Shown: positions 22,881 to 33,740, counted from the stretch's first letter. The stretch is DNA of 64,000 nt from Agrypnia vestita (GCA_016648135.1 JADDOH010001999.1:1-64000); one strand, 5' to 3'. Made by a program: numbers and translations. Notes: generated from the letters alone by a model not told the origin.

Positions 22881-23825
22881 TTATTTCCAAAACAATACAA
22901 ATCATATAGAAATCCGTGCATTCAATCGCCAGCACAGACAACACAAAATTCCTCCGCATATTTGAAAGTTACACAAGTATTAGGAAAGAACGCCCGCTGG
23001 ATTATCACGCAAAACTATGAATTATTAAATCTGATGAGCGCATAGTAATATAAGGTTCCAAATATAATACACATAAAAGGCAATAGAAATAAATAATATT
23101 GGAAATGCTTATCTGTTCACTGTTCCAATTCTCCTTTGAATTATTATCAACCTCCGGCTTTTTCCTCGGTCCAGTTAAATTATCTTCCTTACTTCGGACT
23201 CTCCTCGACAAAGCCTCGGCCGACCTTCAAGCTGAAAACTCAAGTGCCGCTTTCTAATTTGTAACGCCTAAAAATAGTCCCTATCTCGCGCCATCTTTGA
23301 TTCCAACCAGCGTGTAAAAGTCAAAGTCTAACTCTCAGAATGCCTCTTATTGGCCGAATTCGTTCCGCGGACAAACGTTTTTGATTGGCTCGCTTCATCA
23401 GAATAAAATAACATAAAGCCTGCTTTACACGCCCGCGTGCAGAAATAATAAAGCTCGCCCGCACCTACTTATCCGGCAAATATTTAATTATAGAGTATTT
23501 AACGGGTTGTGAAGCTTCTCTTTATTATAAACTTTAGCAGATAGATATTTTCGTATAATTTTTCAGCAATGTCTATTTGAATAGGCCAATATCGTTACAT
23601 CTTTTCTAATTGATTAATAAATTGTTTATTATATTAACAATTGCAAATTAATAATCAAGCTCTTATAGTATAATTCTTTCTGAAATAAACATTTTACCGT
23701 ATGACCACTATAAGAATGCGGTTGAGACATTATTATTATTTTTAATACTTAAAATAATTACTTTAAGGTCAGGCATTTTAACAGTTTAGTTAAATAAGTA
23801 TATAACCACTTACGGAGATTTTTAG

Positions 23826-23985
23826 TGTACCGGCTTCGAGACGAACCCGTCTTTTCGTCAGGACAACCACTACACTAGCATTTAAATACCACTACACATC
23901 ATAACCATAGTATTATTCACACACTAACACCTTCCCAAAATATTTCTCACATGTGTTTTCGCGTTCAAAACGTACAAGAAAAATA
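23826..23985 (-). repeat. Repeat family F, copy 3, with hairpin motif
   Basis: Minus strand: ACACATGTGAGAAATATTTT, GGTGTTAGTGTGTGAATAA, a TGTGTAGTGGTA block, CTAGTGTAGTGGTTGTCC, then CCTGACGAAAA, hairpin GACG-GGTT-CGTC, TCGAAGCCGGT. The same order occurs at 47.65-47.90 kb, and the 5' half occurs at 26.2 kb. Confidence 0.65.
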
Positions 23986-24227
23986 AGTCATTGTATGATC
24001 AGTGTAAGATTGTGGCTGAGATTTCGGCTACGCGTAGTAACCCAAAGACAATTCATCGAACTTGGTTTATATATCGAAAGCTATTTTACTGTATATTAAT
24101 TTCCTGTAAATAATAAAGCTGTGACAGAATTCACGTTACTACAATTAAATTAAACAAATTAAGCGTGTGTTTGTGTGATCGTATTTATATGAATGTGTAA
24201 GCGGGTTACATTTTTAAAAAATTCCTT

Positions 24228-24482
24228 ATGGATGTTGGAAAGAACTTTAGGAAGGAAAGAATGGTAAGATAACGACGCAAGAGTTGACGGTACCAGAAAG
24301 GGAGGGAGGTCGCAGATAACCGGATGGAATGACCAGGTAAATTTAGTAAAGATGGTTCTAAGGAGGCAGCCTCAATAGAATTTGCATGCACATGTATGGA
24401 TGTGGATAGAGGGAGAGTTTGTCAGGACAAAAGAGTGTGGCGCCCCATCCTCTTTGCCTATCCCCGCGAAAACAGTTATTGA
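24228..24482 (+). pseudogene. LINE reverse-transcriptase C-terminal remnant
   Basis: A reading frame ending at TGA 24480-24482 gives CMDVDRGRVCQDKRVWRPI then LFAYP, parallel to RRVCMRRCMIVDEAKVVCQD and RVWRSILSAYP in the 32.1 kb copy. Upstream, KERMVR followed by a stop matches the EERMVRKIY part. The middle is frameshifted and diverged. This is the extreme C-terminus of a non-LTR retrotransposon ORF2 and is not functional. Confidence 0.65.
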
Positions 24483-24639
24483 TTCAGTTAAAATTTAACA
24501 TATTTTTTGGAAAAAATAAATGTTGTGAAGAGGGTTGTTTTATTTTTTAATTGGGTGTGTAGACTTTTTCTTCTGTGAATACTTAGGAAATAATCTATGG
24601 AAATAAGTAGTAAAAACACAATATTTTTTTTAATATAAT

Positions 24640-24740
24640 TCTTCTTCTTCTTTTTCTACTCCTCCTAGTTCTATCCTATTAATTCGGGGTCCCTGCACCG
24701 CATAGGAGATTCTAACTCTTCCTATCTCGGGCTTCGCTCA
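24640..24740 (-). mobile_element. LINE 3' tail fragment
   Basis: Begins on the plus strand with a (TTC)n run and continues CCTCCTAGTTCTATCC, AATTCGGGGTCC. This is the style of the 3' ends of insect LINEs with (GAA)n tails. Short and without coding content. Confidence 0.4.
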
Positions 24741-24744
24741 TTAT

Positions 24745-25315
24745 TTTAATTATACAAATTTAATTTAATAAAAATTTTCATTTATTCAGATATAAAATAG
24801 GTTATCTCTGCAGACAATGGATAGAATGAACCTTTTAGAATAATAAGACCATTTCACTATGTGTCTGACCGTGTGCACTTAGTTGAAAATTGGCTTCATC
24901 TAAATCCCGCCACCAGAGTAATCAATATCAATTTTCTGCCATGTAAAAATAGAATTAATTCACTGAAAATGCAGTGACTCGTGTAAAATTTGTGATAAAT
25001 CTGTAAAGATAAAACTAGGTCAACAAAAGGCCTTGTAGCATCATTAACCGGGGGAAAACGTGGTAATGAATAAAGCAGTTAAAATGTCAACAGAAATAAA
25101 GGACGTCTATGAATGATGCATAAATGCAAGTCATTTTTTGTTGAACTGAGTAGTATAATAAATGGACTCATTAAATAAAGAATTTTTTCATTTATAATAT
25201 TTTTGTAGAAATCGTTAAACAAAGTAAATCGTTGATTTAATAAGCTAGATCAGACAGGGAGGTTTTGAAAGCTAAATCCAAAATTTTATTATATATGTAA
25301 TACATTTATTGAACG
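24745..25315. other. No gene recognised
   Basis: AT-rich, no repeat partner seen in the window. Confidence 0.4.
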
Positions 25316-25995
25316 ATTGAAAAATTAGTTATTTTAAATATTTTAATTAAGGATAAACTATAGAAGTCTCCTAGAGACAAAGCTAATTTATATATGAGAA
25401 AAGTAGATGGAAGTCTATTATAGGATGACTCAGGGCTTATAATCTGTATGAGCTGGCTATGTGATGCTCTACAGAATGCAACGTTCGCCAATTCCATCGT
25501 ACGACCATCCAAACATTTTCAAATTATTGAATTATGTTTCGAATCAAGAACATTTCATATATTGCACTGGTCTCTGCTAGAGACATTTTTAGTTATTATT
25601 TTTTTCTCATTAACAAGTTAGTATACATGGATTTCGCAATTGATAATGATAATTCTATATTTTATTTTTCAAAGTGGAGTTTTTTTTTAGCAAGATTCCT
25701 TATTCACCTATATATGATATTATTTCGAACCTTTTATATATTACAATGGTCTCTGCTAGAGACAACAATGAAATATATGAAAGGTTTTTTATTCGAACAT
25801 ATTATATATAGAACACTTAAAAATTTGATAATGTGTGGATGTTCTTACCATAGAATTGGTGAACGTTGCATTATGTAGAGTGATCACTTAAGCCAGCTAT
25901 ACATGTTTTAAGCCCTGAGCCATCGTGTAAGAGACTTTCATCCACTTTCCTCTTAAATAAATTAGCTTTTTCTCTATGAGACTTCCATAATTTAT
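25316..25995. repeat. Inverted pair of family K repeats around a spacer
   Basis: K copy 2 runs on the minus strand (25316-25515) and K copy 3 on the plus strand (25826-25995), tail to tail. Both carry GGAATTGGYGAACGTTGCAT, GCCAGCT, TAAGCCCTGAG and GTCTCTANGAGAC. The spacer contains two direct copies of ATATATTRCAMTGGTCTCTG followed by CTAGAGACA. GTCTCT-GCT-AGAGAC is a perfect hairpin. The 114-codon frame in the spacer (25534-25878) runs into copy 3 and is very Phe/Tyr-rich, so I regard it as chance. Confidence 0.65.
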
Positions 25996-26217
25996 TCTTA
26001 ATTAATTAATCATCGCTCTGTAGACAAAATCCAGTAACAGTAAAAAGTGTTCTCGAACATACTTTAATATAAAAATATTCTTTAAATATTTTAAGTTACG
26101 CTGATACATTTTTGTAATTAAGGAAATAAATATATTATTAATATTATTAATCTTTAAAGCATTAACTTTGAGGTTAGACATAATGACAGAATGTTAGTAA
26201 GCTTAGTAAGTTAGATG

Positions 26218-26430
26218 TGATAACACCTACTTTAGACCCCGCCCCCTCTTACTCTCTCTCGTTAGATTCCTGAATTGTTCTGTGCATACTTGTCTCTGAC
26301 AAGAATAACACGCATGTGATTAATAGTGGTGATAGTTTTACAATACTATGGTTGGGGTGTATAGTGTTGTGAATATAGTAGTGTAGTGTTCTGTAACATT
26401 CTGTCAAATAAATATATGTTATCGCTTTGT
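26218..26430 (+). repeat. Repeat family F, copy 1
   Basis: Aligned with 47650-47890: ACACCTACTTTAGACCCCGCC, TGACAAGAATAACACGCATGTG, TGGTGTAT and GTAGTGTAGTG blocks in the same order. It ends before the CCTGATGA-hairpin-GAAAC motif, so the 3' end is lost or replaced. Confidence 0.55.
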
Positions 26431-26850
26431 CATGTATTATTTAATAAATAAGAATAAAGCCCTTTGTTAAAATATATAAAAATAAGACGAATTATGAACA
26501 TAAAATATATTTTTTAATTTAATTATGAAATAATTTTGGATAAAAGAGTTTAAAATTTAACAGAGTAATCATTTTTGCTAGCAGTTTTGACCATTTAATC
26601 CGAAATCCATTAAATCGGTCCCAATCCATCCGAAAAAATGAACTTTTACTGTACTAACTGAACTGTACGGCCTCGGGGTCAGCCAATACTATACAAATTC
26701 GAAAAATGGTATATTAAATTCATGTACTGGGCAAGAATGTCATACAAATTGACTACTCTTAAGCTAGATGGCATATCCTTTTGATCTGTTGATAATATAT
26801 TTATTAAAAAGATAAAAAAAATAAGTCAAATATGAAGTTTTTACTTTTGC

Positions 26851-27020
26851 CTAGTGGTCCAGATGTCGATCCAATGGTTCGAGAATCATTCCAGACCAGC
26901 AAGTTAGTTCTATTTTACATGGGATTTAGCTTTTTATTTACAGAAACAGGTTTGAAAATAGTAAGAATACTGATGTGATACGTATTACACGTTTTTCTCA
27001 TCTCTATTATTTTTAAATTT
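26851..27020 (+). mobile_element. tRNA-derived SINE family S, copy 3 (diverged)
   Basis: TAGTGGTCCAGATGTCGATC, B-box-like AATGGTTCGAGAATC, CCAGACCAGCAAGTTAGT, TCTATTTTACATGG and AATACTGATGTGATACGTAT follow the same order as the reverse strands of 59283-59457 and 44943-45117. The A box has decayed. It ends at a T/A-rich tail. Confidence 0.65.
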
Positions 27021-27775
27021 AAAAAATACATATATTTGATTGTATCATTAGCTTTTAACACCCATTGTTACCTTTATTTACCAACTATTTCTGTTGAACA
27101 ATTTTTGAATTAGTTAAGAATTTACTCTTAGACTTCTTCTGGCTGCCTGATAGCGCAGGTTCTCTCTTCCTGATATTTTCAGCAACCACCTCGCGCTAGA
27201 CGTAAAAGCTCTGGTGAGAGGGTGGCTCAGATGCTGGACAAGTGTGAGTATCCTTAACCACTCCCAGGCGATGCAAGTGCTCACGAAATATTCCGAGAGT
27301 GCAGCGTATCTATTGCCTCACGTAGATTTAGGTACGAGTAATGAGGCTATAAATTGTTCAATATAAAATTATCAAAATTAAAAAAATATATATTATGAAA
27401 TAATCTTGGATAAAGGCGTTTGAAAATTATCAATATGTTAATTGTAACCTGAAATCTTTTGAATCGAGGCCCGCAAAAAATTGATGGATGATTCTAGTCC
27501 ATCTCAAGAAGTAAAAGCTCGAATAGAGGTGACAAGAAGTGCGTTTCTTAAAATGAGGCCATTATTCTCTTACCGTGTCCTAAGCCTGCAACTTAGTATG
27601 CGTATGGTCCATTGTAATGTTTTCGTCATTATTTCATATGAGGTGGAGGCATAAGCAGTGCCAGAGTCGGCCAGAGAGGTCAGATATACATGGCAGAATA
27701 TCCCAGAAAACTACACACGGATTCTGAATGGCCATTAAAACCTAAGAAATTTTTTAACATGTTATTAAAGTTAGA
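27021..27775. other. Spacer with unassigned GC-rich patch
   Basis: 27150-27330 is GC-richer (CCTGATAGCGCAGGTTCTC, CCACCTCGCGCTAGACG) with no open frame of note and no second copy. The remainder is AT-rich. Confidence 0.35.
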
Positions 27776-28288
27776 TCTATACCTCTAAAACTCAATGTCT
27801 GTCCGTCTGTTCTCTATACAAATCCACACCGTTTGTCCGATTCGATTCAAATTTTGCATACATATACTTTGGGACTTGGCGAGTAATATAGGCGATATTT
27901 CCCCATTATTCTCATACCCCTTCCCCTCCCCCTGACATATTTTCGATGCAAATCTGTACCGTTGAATCGATCGGACTCAAAATTTGGACTCGGCGGGTAA
28001 CACAATCTACATTTCCCCTCTCCTCCTTTACCCTTTCCCCTCCCTCGGACATATTTTCGATGCAAATCTGTACCGTTCGACCGATCGGACTCAAAATTTG
28101 AAAACTTATTCTTTAGTACTCGGCAGGTAACATACGCTATATTTCCTCTCTCCCCTTTTACCTTTTCTCCTCCCCCTGATATATTTTAGATGCAAATCTA
28201 TACCGTTCGAATCAAATCTTTGTTTCCCCCCACAAATTTATTTTCAACTTAATCATTAACCCGTGCACTCCCGGGTATGAACAGCTAG
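27776..28288 (+). mobile_element. 513-bp Helitron-like non-autonomous element
   Basis: Starts TCTATACCTCTAAAACTC after A and ends AACAGCTAG before T. A hairpin ACCCG-TGCACTCC-CGGGT sits 8 nt before the CTAG, which are the Helitron terminal rules. The interior holds three imperfect tandem units of about 115-130 bp, each with CGATGCAAATCTGTACCGTT, GATCGGACTCAAAATTTG, ACTCGGCGGGTAAC and a C/T-rich block. Open frames in this region are products of these repeats. An inverted copy lies at 60993-61340. Confidence 0.75.
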
Positions 28289-28305
28289 TCACTTATAAAT
28301 TAGAA

Positions 28306-28330
28306 AACCTAACCTAACCTAACCTAACCT
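28306..28330. repeat. Interstitial telomeric repeat, five AACCT units
   Basis: Five exact units of AACCT (TTAGG on the other strand), the canonical insect telomere repeat. It lies 17 bp beyond the Helitron-like 3' end. Being only 25 bp it is an interstitial trace, not a chromosome end. Confidence 0.8.
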
Positions 28331-28589
28331 ATTAATTTTTACAACTATTTATCATTTAAATTTGTTTTCACATTATTTTCTGATTCAAATTATTCGACTT
28401 ACTTTATTTTCATTTTATGTTAGATATATAAAAATCCTTGTAACTTTCTTATACTGTAAAAGACCCATAGGACGTAGAATAATAAATAATTTTTTGATTT
28501 CATGTAAATTCCTTATTATTTTTAATCTTTAATTTCTCAAATATATTTTTTTTTATAAAATACCTTGTTAAAAATTAAGAATTCTTTCT

Positions 28590-28760
28590 GAAACCATTCT
28601 GCCAAGTGACGCGTAACACACCGCCCACCTGTTGACGGAGGAAACCTGTCACTTCTGTCATTTGTCAAACCACTCGGCGGGAAAAATCATTTGACACATC
28701 TTTATTTCCCCATTTCCGTATTTGACAGCCACGCGTTCACGAACGCGCGGGGAGATCGAT
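28590..28760. other. GC-rich single-copy island
   Basis: Contains GTGACGCGTAACACACCGCC, CACCTGTTGACGGAGG, E-box CACCTG, and ACGCGTTCACGAACGCGCGG (a near palindrome). It is bracketed by T-rich DNA. The 28691-28906 frame has no recognised domain. Candidate regulatory element. Confidence 0.3.
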
Positions 28761-28967
28761 ACGGCGGAAATGCTACAATTAAAAAAAAATACTCTAGTAT
28801 TTGTGGGAAAATGACGTATATAATTGATCATCCATCAATTGGATGGATGGATTCACTCTATCACTACTGTCGTAGAATTATTATTATGGGGAATTGGAAA
28901 ACATAGCGATTTTTGGATTGAGTCACTGGAATTGAGAAGTTTCGCAGTGCTGATAATATAATATTTT

Positions 28968-29420
28968 CACGTGTCGTGAGTGCGGGAGGACAAAGGAAAG
29001 CACTGGAAATTAATGATTAATTAATTATCAAATTGACAAAATCACTGTACACGAATTAAAGTTTACGCTATTCGTTAAATCACTCGTATATGAACACTAT
29101 TACAACAGTGGGTAGCACATTTAAAAAAAATTCTTGCACGTAGTATTTATCGCTTATTTTCAACGCCTGTTAGGTATTTCGCTCAATATCTGTCGCTTCG
29201 CAATTCACGACTGGGCACACCTGGCCGTCGTCCGTGCCTTGCGCCACGGTGTAATTTCGTATTTATACCTAAAAACTGGATTGTCGAACCACCTAGATTA
29301 TTCTAGTGTCTAGGAGAAGATTCTCGTCGTTTGGAGGCTTTTCCAGACGTTTGTAAACGTTTCCCGAAGGTTGTAGACAATTGTGGACCATTCTGGATCC
29401 TACGATAGTATTGTGACATA
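28968..29420 (-). mobile_element. LTR copy C
   Basis: On the minus strand it begins near TGTCACAATACT, passes an ACTAGAATAATCTAGG block and TATA box TATAAATA (29260-29267), then GAGCGAAATACCTA, also in copy A, CAGTGATTTTGTCAATTTG and the terminal TTTCCTTTGTCC then CACGTGAAAATA. The order and spacing match copies A, B and F. No coding region is attached. Confidence 0.6.
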
Positions 29421-29582
29421 TTACAAGGGACGCACTGTATTCCTTATGCTAGCCATTCTGTGACATGTTGTAACATTTAACTAAAATATTGACCAAAACA
29501 ATAAATTGGTGAAAAAATTGTTGAAATCTGTCAATAAATAACAGAAAAAGGAATGGTAAATTTAGTGTATTTTAGCACAGAA

Positions 29583-29700
29583 TGATGAACACCAACTCGC
29601 CGGTGACGTCACGCGTCCTCATAATCGGGCGCCGGATCGTGAGCCGCGATGTACATCGGGTACGAGGGATGACGTCACACGACTCCACCGGACGGAACAA
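29583..29700. promoter_or_regulatory. CpG-rich island with two perfect CRE palindromes
   Basis: TGACGTCA occurs at 29604-29611 and 29670-29677, 66 bp apart, inside a segment of high CpG density (CGGGCGCCGGATCG, CACCGGACGG). CREB/ATF-type bZIP factors bind this palindrome. The frame 29582-29869 reads through it without a recognisable domain. Enhancer or promoter function is an inference. Confidence 0.4.
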
Positions 29701-31135
29701 AATTATTCATGCTAAATGCAAATTAAAATTTTTATTACTTTGTCAGTTTTTGAGATATCTTAATTTTACTTTCAGTCATTTGTTTAATTTTTTCACAAAT
29801 TTTCATTTCCATTCATTGAAAAAAATCGGAAACTTCTCCATTGCAAAATCTTGGTATTTAGAGTTCTGATTTTTATATTCCATTTGAGTAGGTATAGGAA
29901 GGTATTCTATAATATACAGAATCTAAAAATATTTAATTACCTACGTGATAAGAATCTAGAATTACTTAAATCCAGGGATATGTGTGGTGCATCGTGATAG
30001 ATAGTTTTTGGAAATTATTTAATAATATAACGTTGATAAATGTAATAATAAATATAAAATTTATGAAGGCTTACATACCTAAGAGGGGATAACAAATAAA
30101 AGCGCCATAATCCAATAAACAAAATTATGATAAGAGTTTTAGATAACTGATTTTAAAGCCAGAGTAGTGGAATTCGCTTTTCTATTTAAAAATATTCAAA
30201 ATGAAATGAACTATAATATAAAATGTGTTGTTAATCAATAATTTCCGCGAGACACAATATCACCGCATGAGTGTGGAATGTACGGGTTCCAAGGTCAACG
30301 CTGTCTACCTTGAGATAGTCTAGCAGTCTTTGGTGTGATCCAATGTTGTGAATTCTCACCGTAGTAAGTGAGTTAGTTAAGTTATATATTATCCGCTCTT
30401 TAACTAAGTATATAAATATTTCGTTTCGCTTTGGAACTGAGCCTACCATGAAGAATATAATCTAGGTCACCATTTTTGGATGAAAATATGTCGTATGATA
30501 GTGATTGATCACTCTAGGTGGAGGAGAAAAAGAGCCTTTGTATATACATCTGTCTTTTTCAAAATTCCACCATTATTGACTAGAAGTGACATAGGCGATA
30601 TACTTTTTCTCTAATAAATAGCTGATTCCAAAGCAGATTATTACCCAGACCTACTCAGATGCCCATACATTTGAGTACCATCTAGATATCCATAAATCGA
30701 TCTTATTTTTTCTCTTTCACATTGTGACATGAATGTCAAACAATACTATTTTATCAAAGACATTGTGTTTAGATTTTCACTTAAATAATGTTTTCTCAAT
30801 ACTTCAATAATCGCAATAAAATCTAAATATAATATATAAAGACCATAGTTACCCATATATAATTTAATATTTATTATTATTAGGCAGATTCTAATCCCCA
30901 TCCCATCTTCTCTCCTTTAAATACCTCCCGTTTTTCTAATACATTTTAATTTCTATTTTTATAAAAACACGCTGTTTTATTTTATTTTTCTTTGATGAAA
31001 ATTTACAATGCTTGACTTTCATTTTTCACTTTTAAACATACACTCACGAGATTCTAAGGCAATAAGAACTGAATGTGTCAAATAAAACTGGAAGAATCTA
31101 GAATTCACAAAACCATACCACAACATTAACATAAT
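29701..31135. other. No gene recognised
   Basis: AT-rich. A 72-codon minus frame at 30231-30449 has good composition (RIHNIGSHQRLLDYLKVDS) and somewhat higher GC, but I cannot assign it. A short piece at 30638-30690 (CCCAGACCTACT, GAGTACCATCTAGAT) recurs at 55978-56025. Confidence 0.4.
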
Positions 31136-31139
31136 AGCA

Positions 31140-31270
31140 CATAAATTATGTAATGTGATCACTTAAGCCAGCTGTACGACAGGTCATAAGCCCTAAGTAC
31201 ACTCAAAGACTTCTACACCTACTTTCCCATAAAAATATATTTTCGTCTCTGTTAGACATCTATAATATAT
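31140..31270 (+). repeat. Repeat family K, copy 4
   Basis: GTGATCACTTAAGCCAGCTG, TACGACAGGTCATAAGCCC, AGACTTCTACACCTACTTTC and TCGTCTCTGTTAGACATC follow the family order. The 5' GGTGAACGTTGCATTG block is missing. Confidence 0.65.
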
Positions 31271-31339
31271 TGATTGATTAACATAATAACATTCTCTACA
31301 TTATATACAATGTCTTCTTTTGACATTTGGCAAACGAGC

Positions 31340-31586
31340 GAAACAGACAGCGGTCTATCCGATAAAGTACCTACTTACCTAAAGTAAGGGTATCTACTTG
31401 CGTGGCGAATTAATGCGATAGAAACAACGCATTAATATAATGATCAAGAGACAAGTGGAATAATCAAGAAGATTAGTGGAAATAACGGAATAGTGCTCCA
31501 GTTAAGTTTTTGTCCAGTGAATTTGTGTATAAAATTAAGAGTTAATTAATCTCAAGTGTTTCATGCCATCTCCTACCGCCGTGAAT
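31340..31586 (+). mobile_element. LTR copy D, partial
   Basis: The 3' end is diagnostic: TCCAGTGAATTTGTGTA, TTAATCTCAAGTGTTTCATG, a C-rich block and ACCGCCGTGAAT align with the end of copy B. The upstream promoter part is not clear, and the left boundary is uncertain. Confidence 0.45.
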
Positions 31587-32093
31587 CCGAGACAAGATAT
31601 TCTATCTTTGTTCATTTAGGAAATAAGAGAACATTTGTAATCGAACGAACTTACTGTCACATTGTATTATTGTTTATCGATTATTTAGCTTGTTTTATGA
31701 GTGTCCGATTAAATAAAATATATATTTATAAAGATAGATATATTTTAAAATTCTATTATTTTAATTTCTAGTAAATTTAAAAAATCAATTAGTCCTTTTA
31801 TGTAGCACTATTAACCAGGCGCGTGCGATGAGAACATTGCAGCATGATTTTTTGGCAGATATATTTTTAAAAAAATCGAAAAAAAATTTAAAAGCTCTAG
31901 AATATTATTATGAATTATACCTGAATTAAATTATAATAATTGCGATAGGAATATAATAAATCAATTTACTTTCAAAATAATACTTATGAATATACCCATA
32001 ATATACTAGCGATCCGACTTCTCCCGGGATAGTTTAGTTTTTATACTATAAATACTTTATACTAACTTACCAACTAACTAAACTAACTTACCA

Positions 32094-32580
32094 TCACGCC
32101 GTTTCCCCGTGGGGGTAGGCAGATAGGATAGAGCGCCACACTCTTCTGTCCTGACATACAACTTTCGCTTCGTCTACAATCATACATCTTCGCATGCAAA
32201 CTCGACGGTTGTTCAGGCTTTTAACAGGACCATCTTCCAGTATCTGGTTAATCTGGTCATGTCATGTCTTCCGTGGTCGCCCTCTCTTTCTGACGCCGTT
32301 AACACTTGCATCATATATCTTTCTTACCATTCTTTCCTCATTCATTCGCTCAACATGCCCAAACCACCTGAGCGACCCTATTTTTATTCTATGTATTATG
32401 CTACGATCAGCTTTACATTCATTCCTAATATCTTCATTCTTTACTCTATCATACATGGATTCATCACACATACGTCTAAGGGATTTCATCTCCACTGTAT
32501 TCAGTCTACTTTCGTTCCTCTTCTGCCAGCTCTAGGCTTTACTTCCATACATTAGTGTCGGTTCCTGAACTCCATTATGT
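32094..32580 (-). pseudogene. LINE reverse-transcriptase C-terminus, best copy
   Basis: The minus strand encodes TLMYGSKA, a stop, SWQKRNESRLNTVEMKSLRR, ECKADRSIIHRI, GSLRWFGHVERMNEERM, RKRGRPRKT, a stop, HDQINQILEDG, RRVCMRRCMIVDEAKVVCQD and RSILSAYP, ending TGA at 32094-32096. LLYGSETW, RWFGHVxRM and GRPRKTW are signatures of the C-terminal end of insect non-LTR retrotransposon polymerases. Two Trp positions (TGG to TAG and TGA) are now stops. The catalytic RT core is not present, so it is a 5'-truncated dead insertion. Confidence 0.85.
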
Positions 32581-32899
32581 ACCGCATCTATAAATAAATA
32601 TCTATAAATAAATCTATAAATAAAATAATAATGAGCATAACAGGCGATGCTTGTAATGTGCTCTTCCCACCCTAGATAGCCGCCATGTTCCTGTGGCCCC
32701 ACGACTCATTAAATTATGGCCACGTCTTATATTTTTAAACTCGTCATATCTTCTAAGATATTAAATTTAATGATTTGGTGTAAAGGACAAATGTGGTCTG
32801 CGATAAATGCTTATGATTAATAAGATGTTTAGTTTGATACAGACTGAATTTGTCAAAATTGCTGAGAACCTTAAAAATATATAAATATAGTTATCATTT

Positions 32900-33157
32900 G
32901 TGGGGTATAAAAGCAAAGGCAGCAATATCCAAAAAAAAATTTATCGCCGTCATCGAGGAATATTAATTTAGAATGTACTGAATTCGTTATTTTATAGGAA
33001 ATATAGCCCATACATTTATGGGAAACATGATTTTGGAAGAGATAAATACATACATAAAATTCAGAATTCAGTACATTCTAAATTAGTAATACTCGGTGAC
33101 TGCAGTCAAAACATTTATTTATTTTTTGGATATTACTGTATTTGCTTTCTACCCCAC
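32900..33157. mobile_element. MITE family G, copy 2 (258 bp)
   Basis: Inverted termini GTGGGGTATAAAAGCAAAGG and GCTTTCTACCCCAC. The arms extend about 90 bp through GCAATATCC, CGAGGAATATTAATTTAGAA and GTACTGAATTC. The centre carries GGAAGAGATAAATACATAC, the uninterrupted form of the site split in copy 1. Confidence 0.8.
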
Positions 33158-33429
33158 GTTTGATGAAATTGTATCGACAAAAATGATTGGTGTAAGTTAT
33201 CCTTAAAAGATAGATACATGCTACTACTGACTTTTTTGAGGACAATTTAATTTTATACAATTCCAGCACCTTTTTACGTGACAGAGCTTAAGCGGCATAT
33301 TTTTTCCAGACTTGATTCCCTGATAAAGTTAATGCTTAGCTCCTAAATGTGCTAACTTAATTTTTAATGCACGAATTTTTTTCTGGAAAAATGCTGACCA
33401 TAATAATAAAAATTGTATACAAATCCGTT

Positions 33430-33740
33430 AAGTGCTTTTCGAGATTAGCGCGGTCATACAGATGGACAGACGCTCGCCGAGGACATTTTGTTGTGTAACA
33501 TCTTTCCGCTCGCTTTCCTGCGATCTGTGGCAGTGTTTACGTGAAAATGAACGGAAAAGCGTAACAGGAAATAAGACGCCGCGGAAGCGCGTGCAATTTT
33601 ATTTAAACAATGAGTGCGCGCGATGGAATAAAGTCATCGTTTATAAACAAATCAATGTCCAGCAAGTGCCATCACAGCGAAGACGCACACTTCCAACAGC
33701 CAACGCTTCTGATTTTGTAAATAACATGCTACGGTGCTGG
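33430..33740. other. GC-richer segment with a 143-codon open frame
   Basis: 33432-33863 plus is the longest open frame in the window. Its first part is CpG-rich (CGCTCGCCGAGGACATT, GACGCCGCGGAAGCGCG), and the translation is basic and Ser/Arg-rich with several Cys. I see no domain, and its 3' third overlaps the family M protein remnant read in the other direction. It is more likely a conserved non-coding or repeat-derived segment than a gene. Confidence 0.25.

Larger units (their letters stand above)
18480..23475 (-). repeat. Repeat family R, copy B, about 5 kb
   Basis: GC-richer than its surroundings and, read on the minus strand from 23475, parallel to copy A at 4.6-6.9 kb. The first kilobase carries GTAGGTGCGGGCGAGC, two CCAAT boxes, AAATCGTACGAGA and CACGGATTTCTATATGA. 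The interior (20.6-22.9 kb) is occupied by successive tandem arrays, and 18.5-20.6 kb has no partner in the window. No reverse transcriptase, integrase or transposase motif was found. It is a large non-autonomous or gutted element; the exact class is unknown. Confidence 0.55.

Noticed and set aside
25534..25878. 114-codon protein-coding gene
   Set aside because: Composition is dominated by Phe, Tyr, Ile and Leu, and the frame crosses the boundary of a family K repeat.
27847..28094. Overlapping frames with RKYVRGRGKGKG-like repeats
   Set aside because: They come from the tandem units of the 513-bp Helitron-like element. The repeated peptide reflects DNA repetition and no codon bias is evident.
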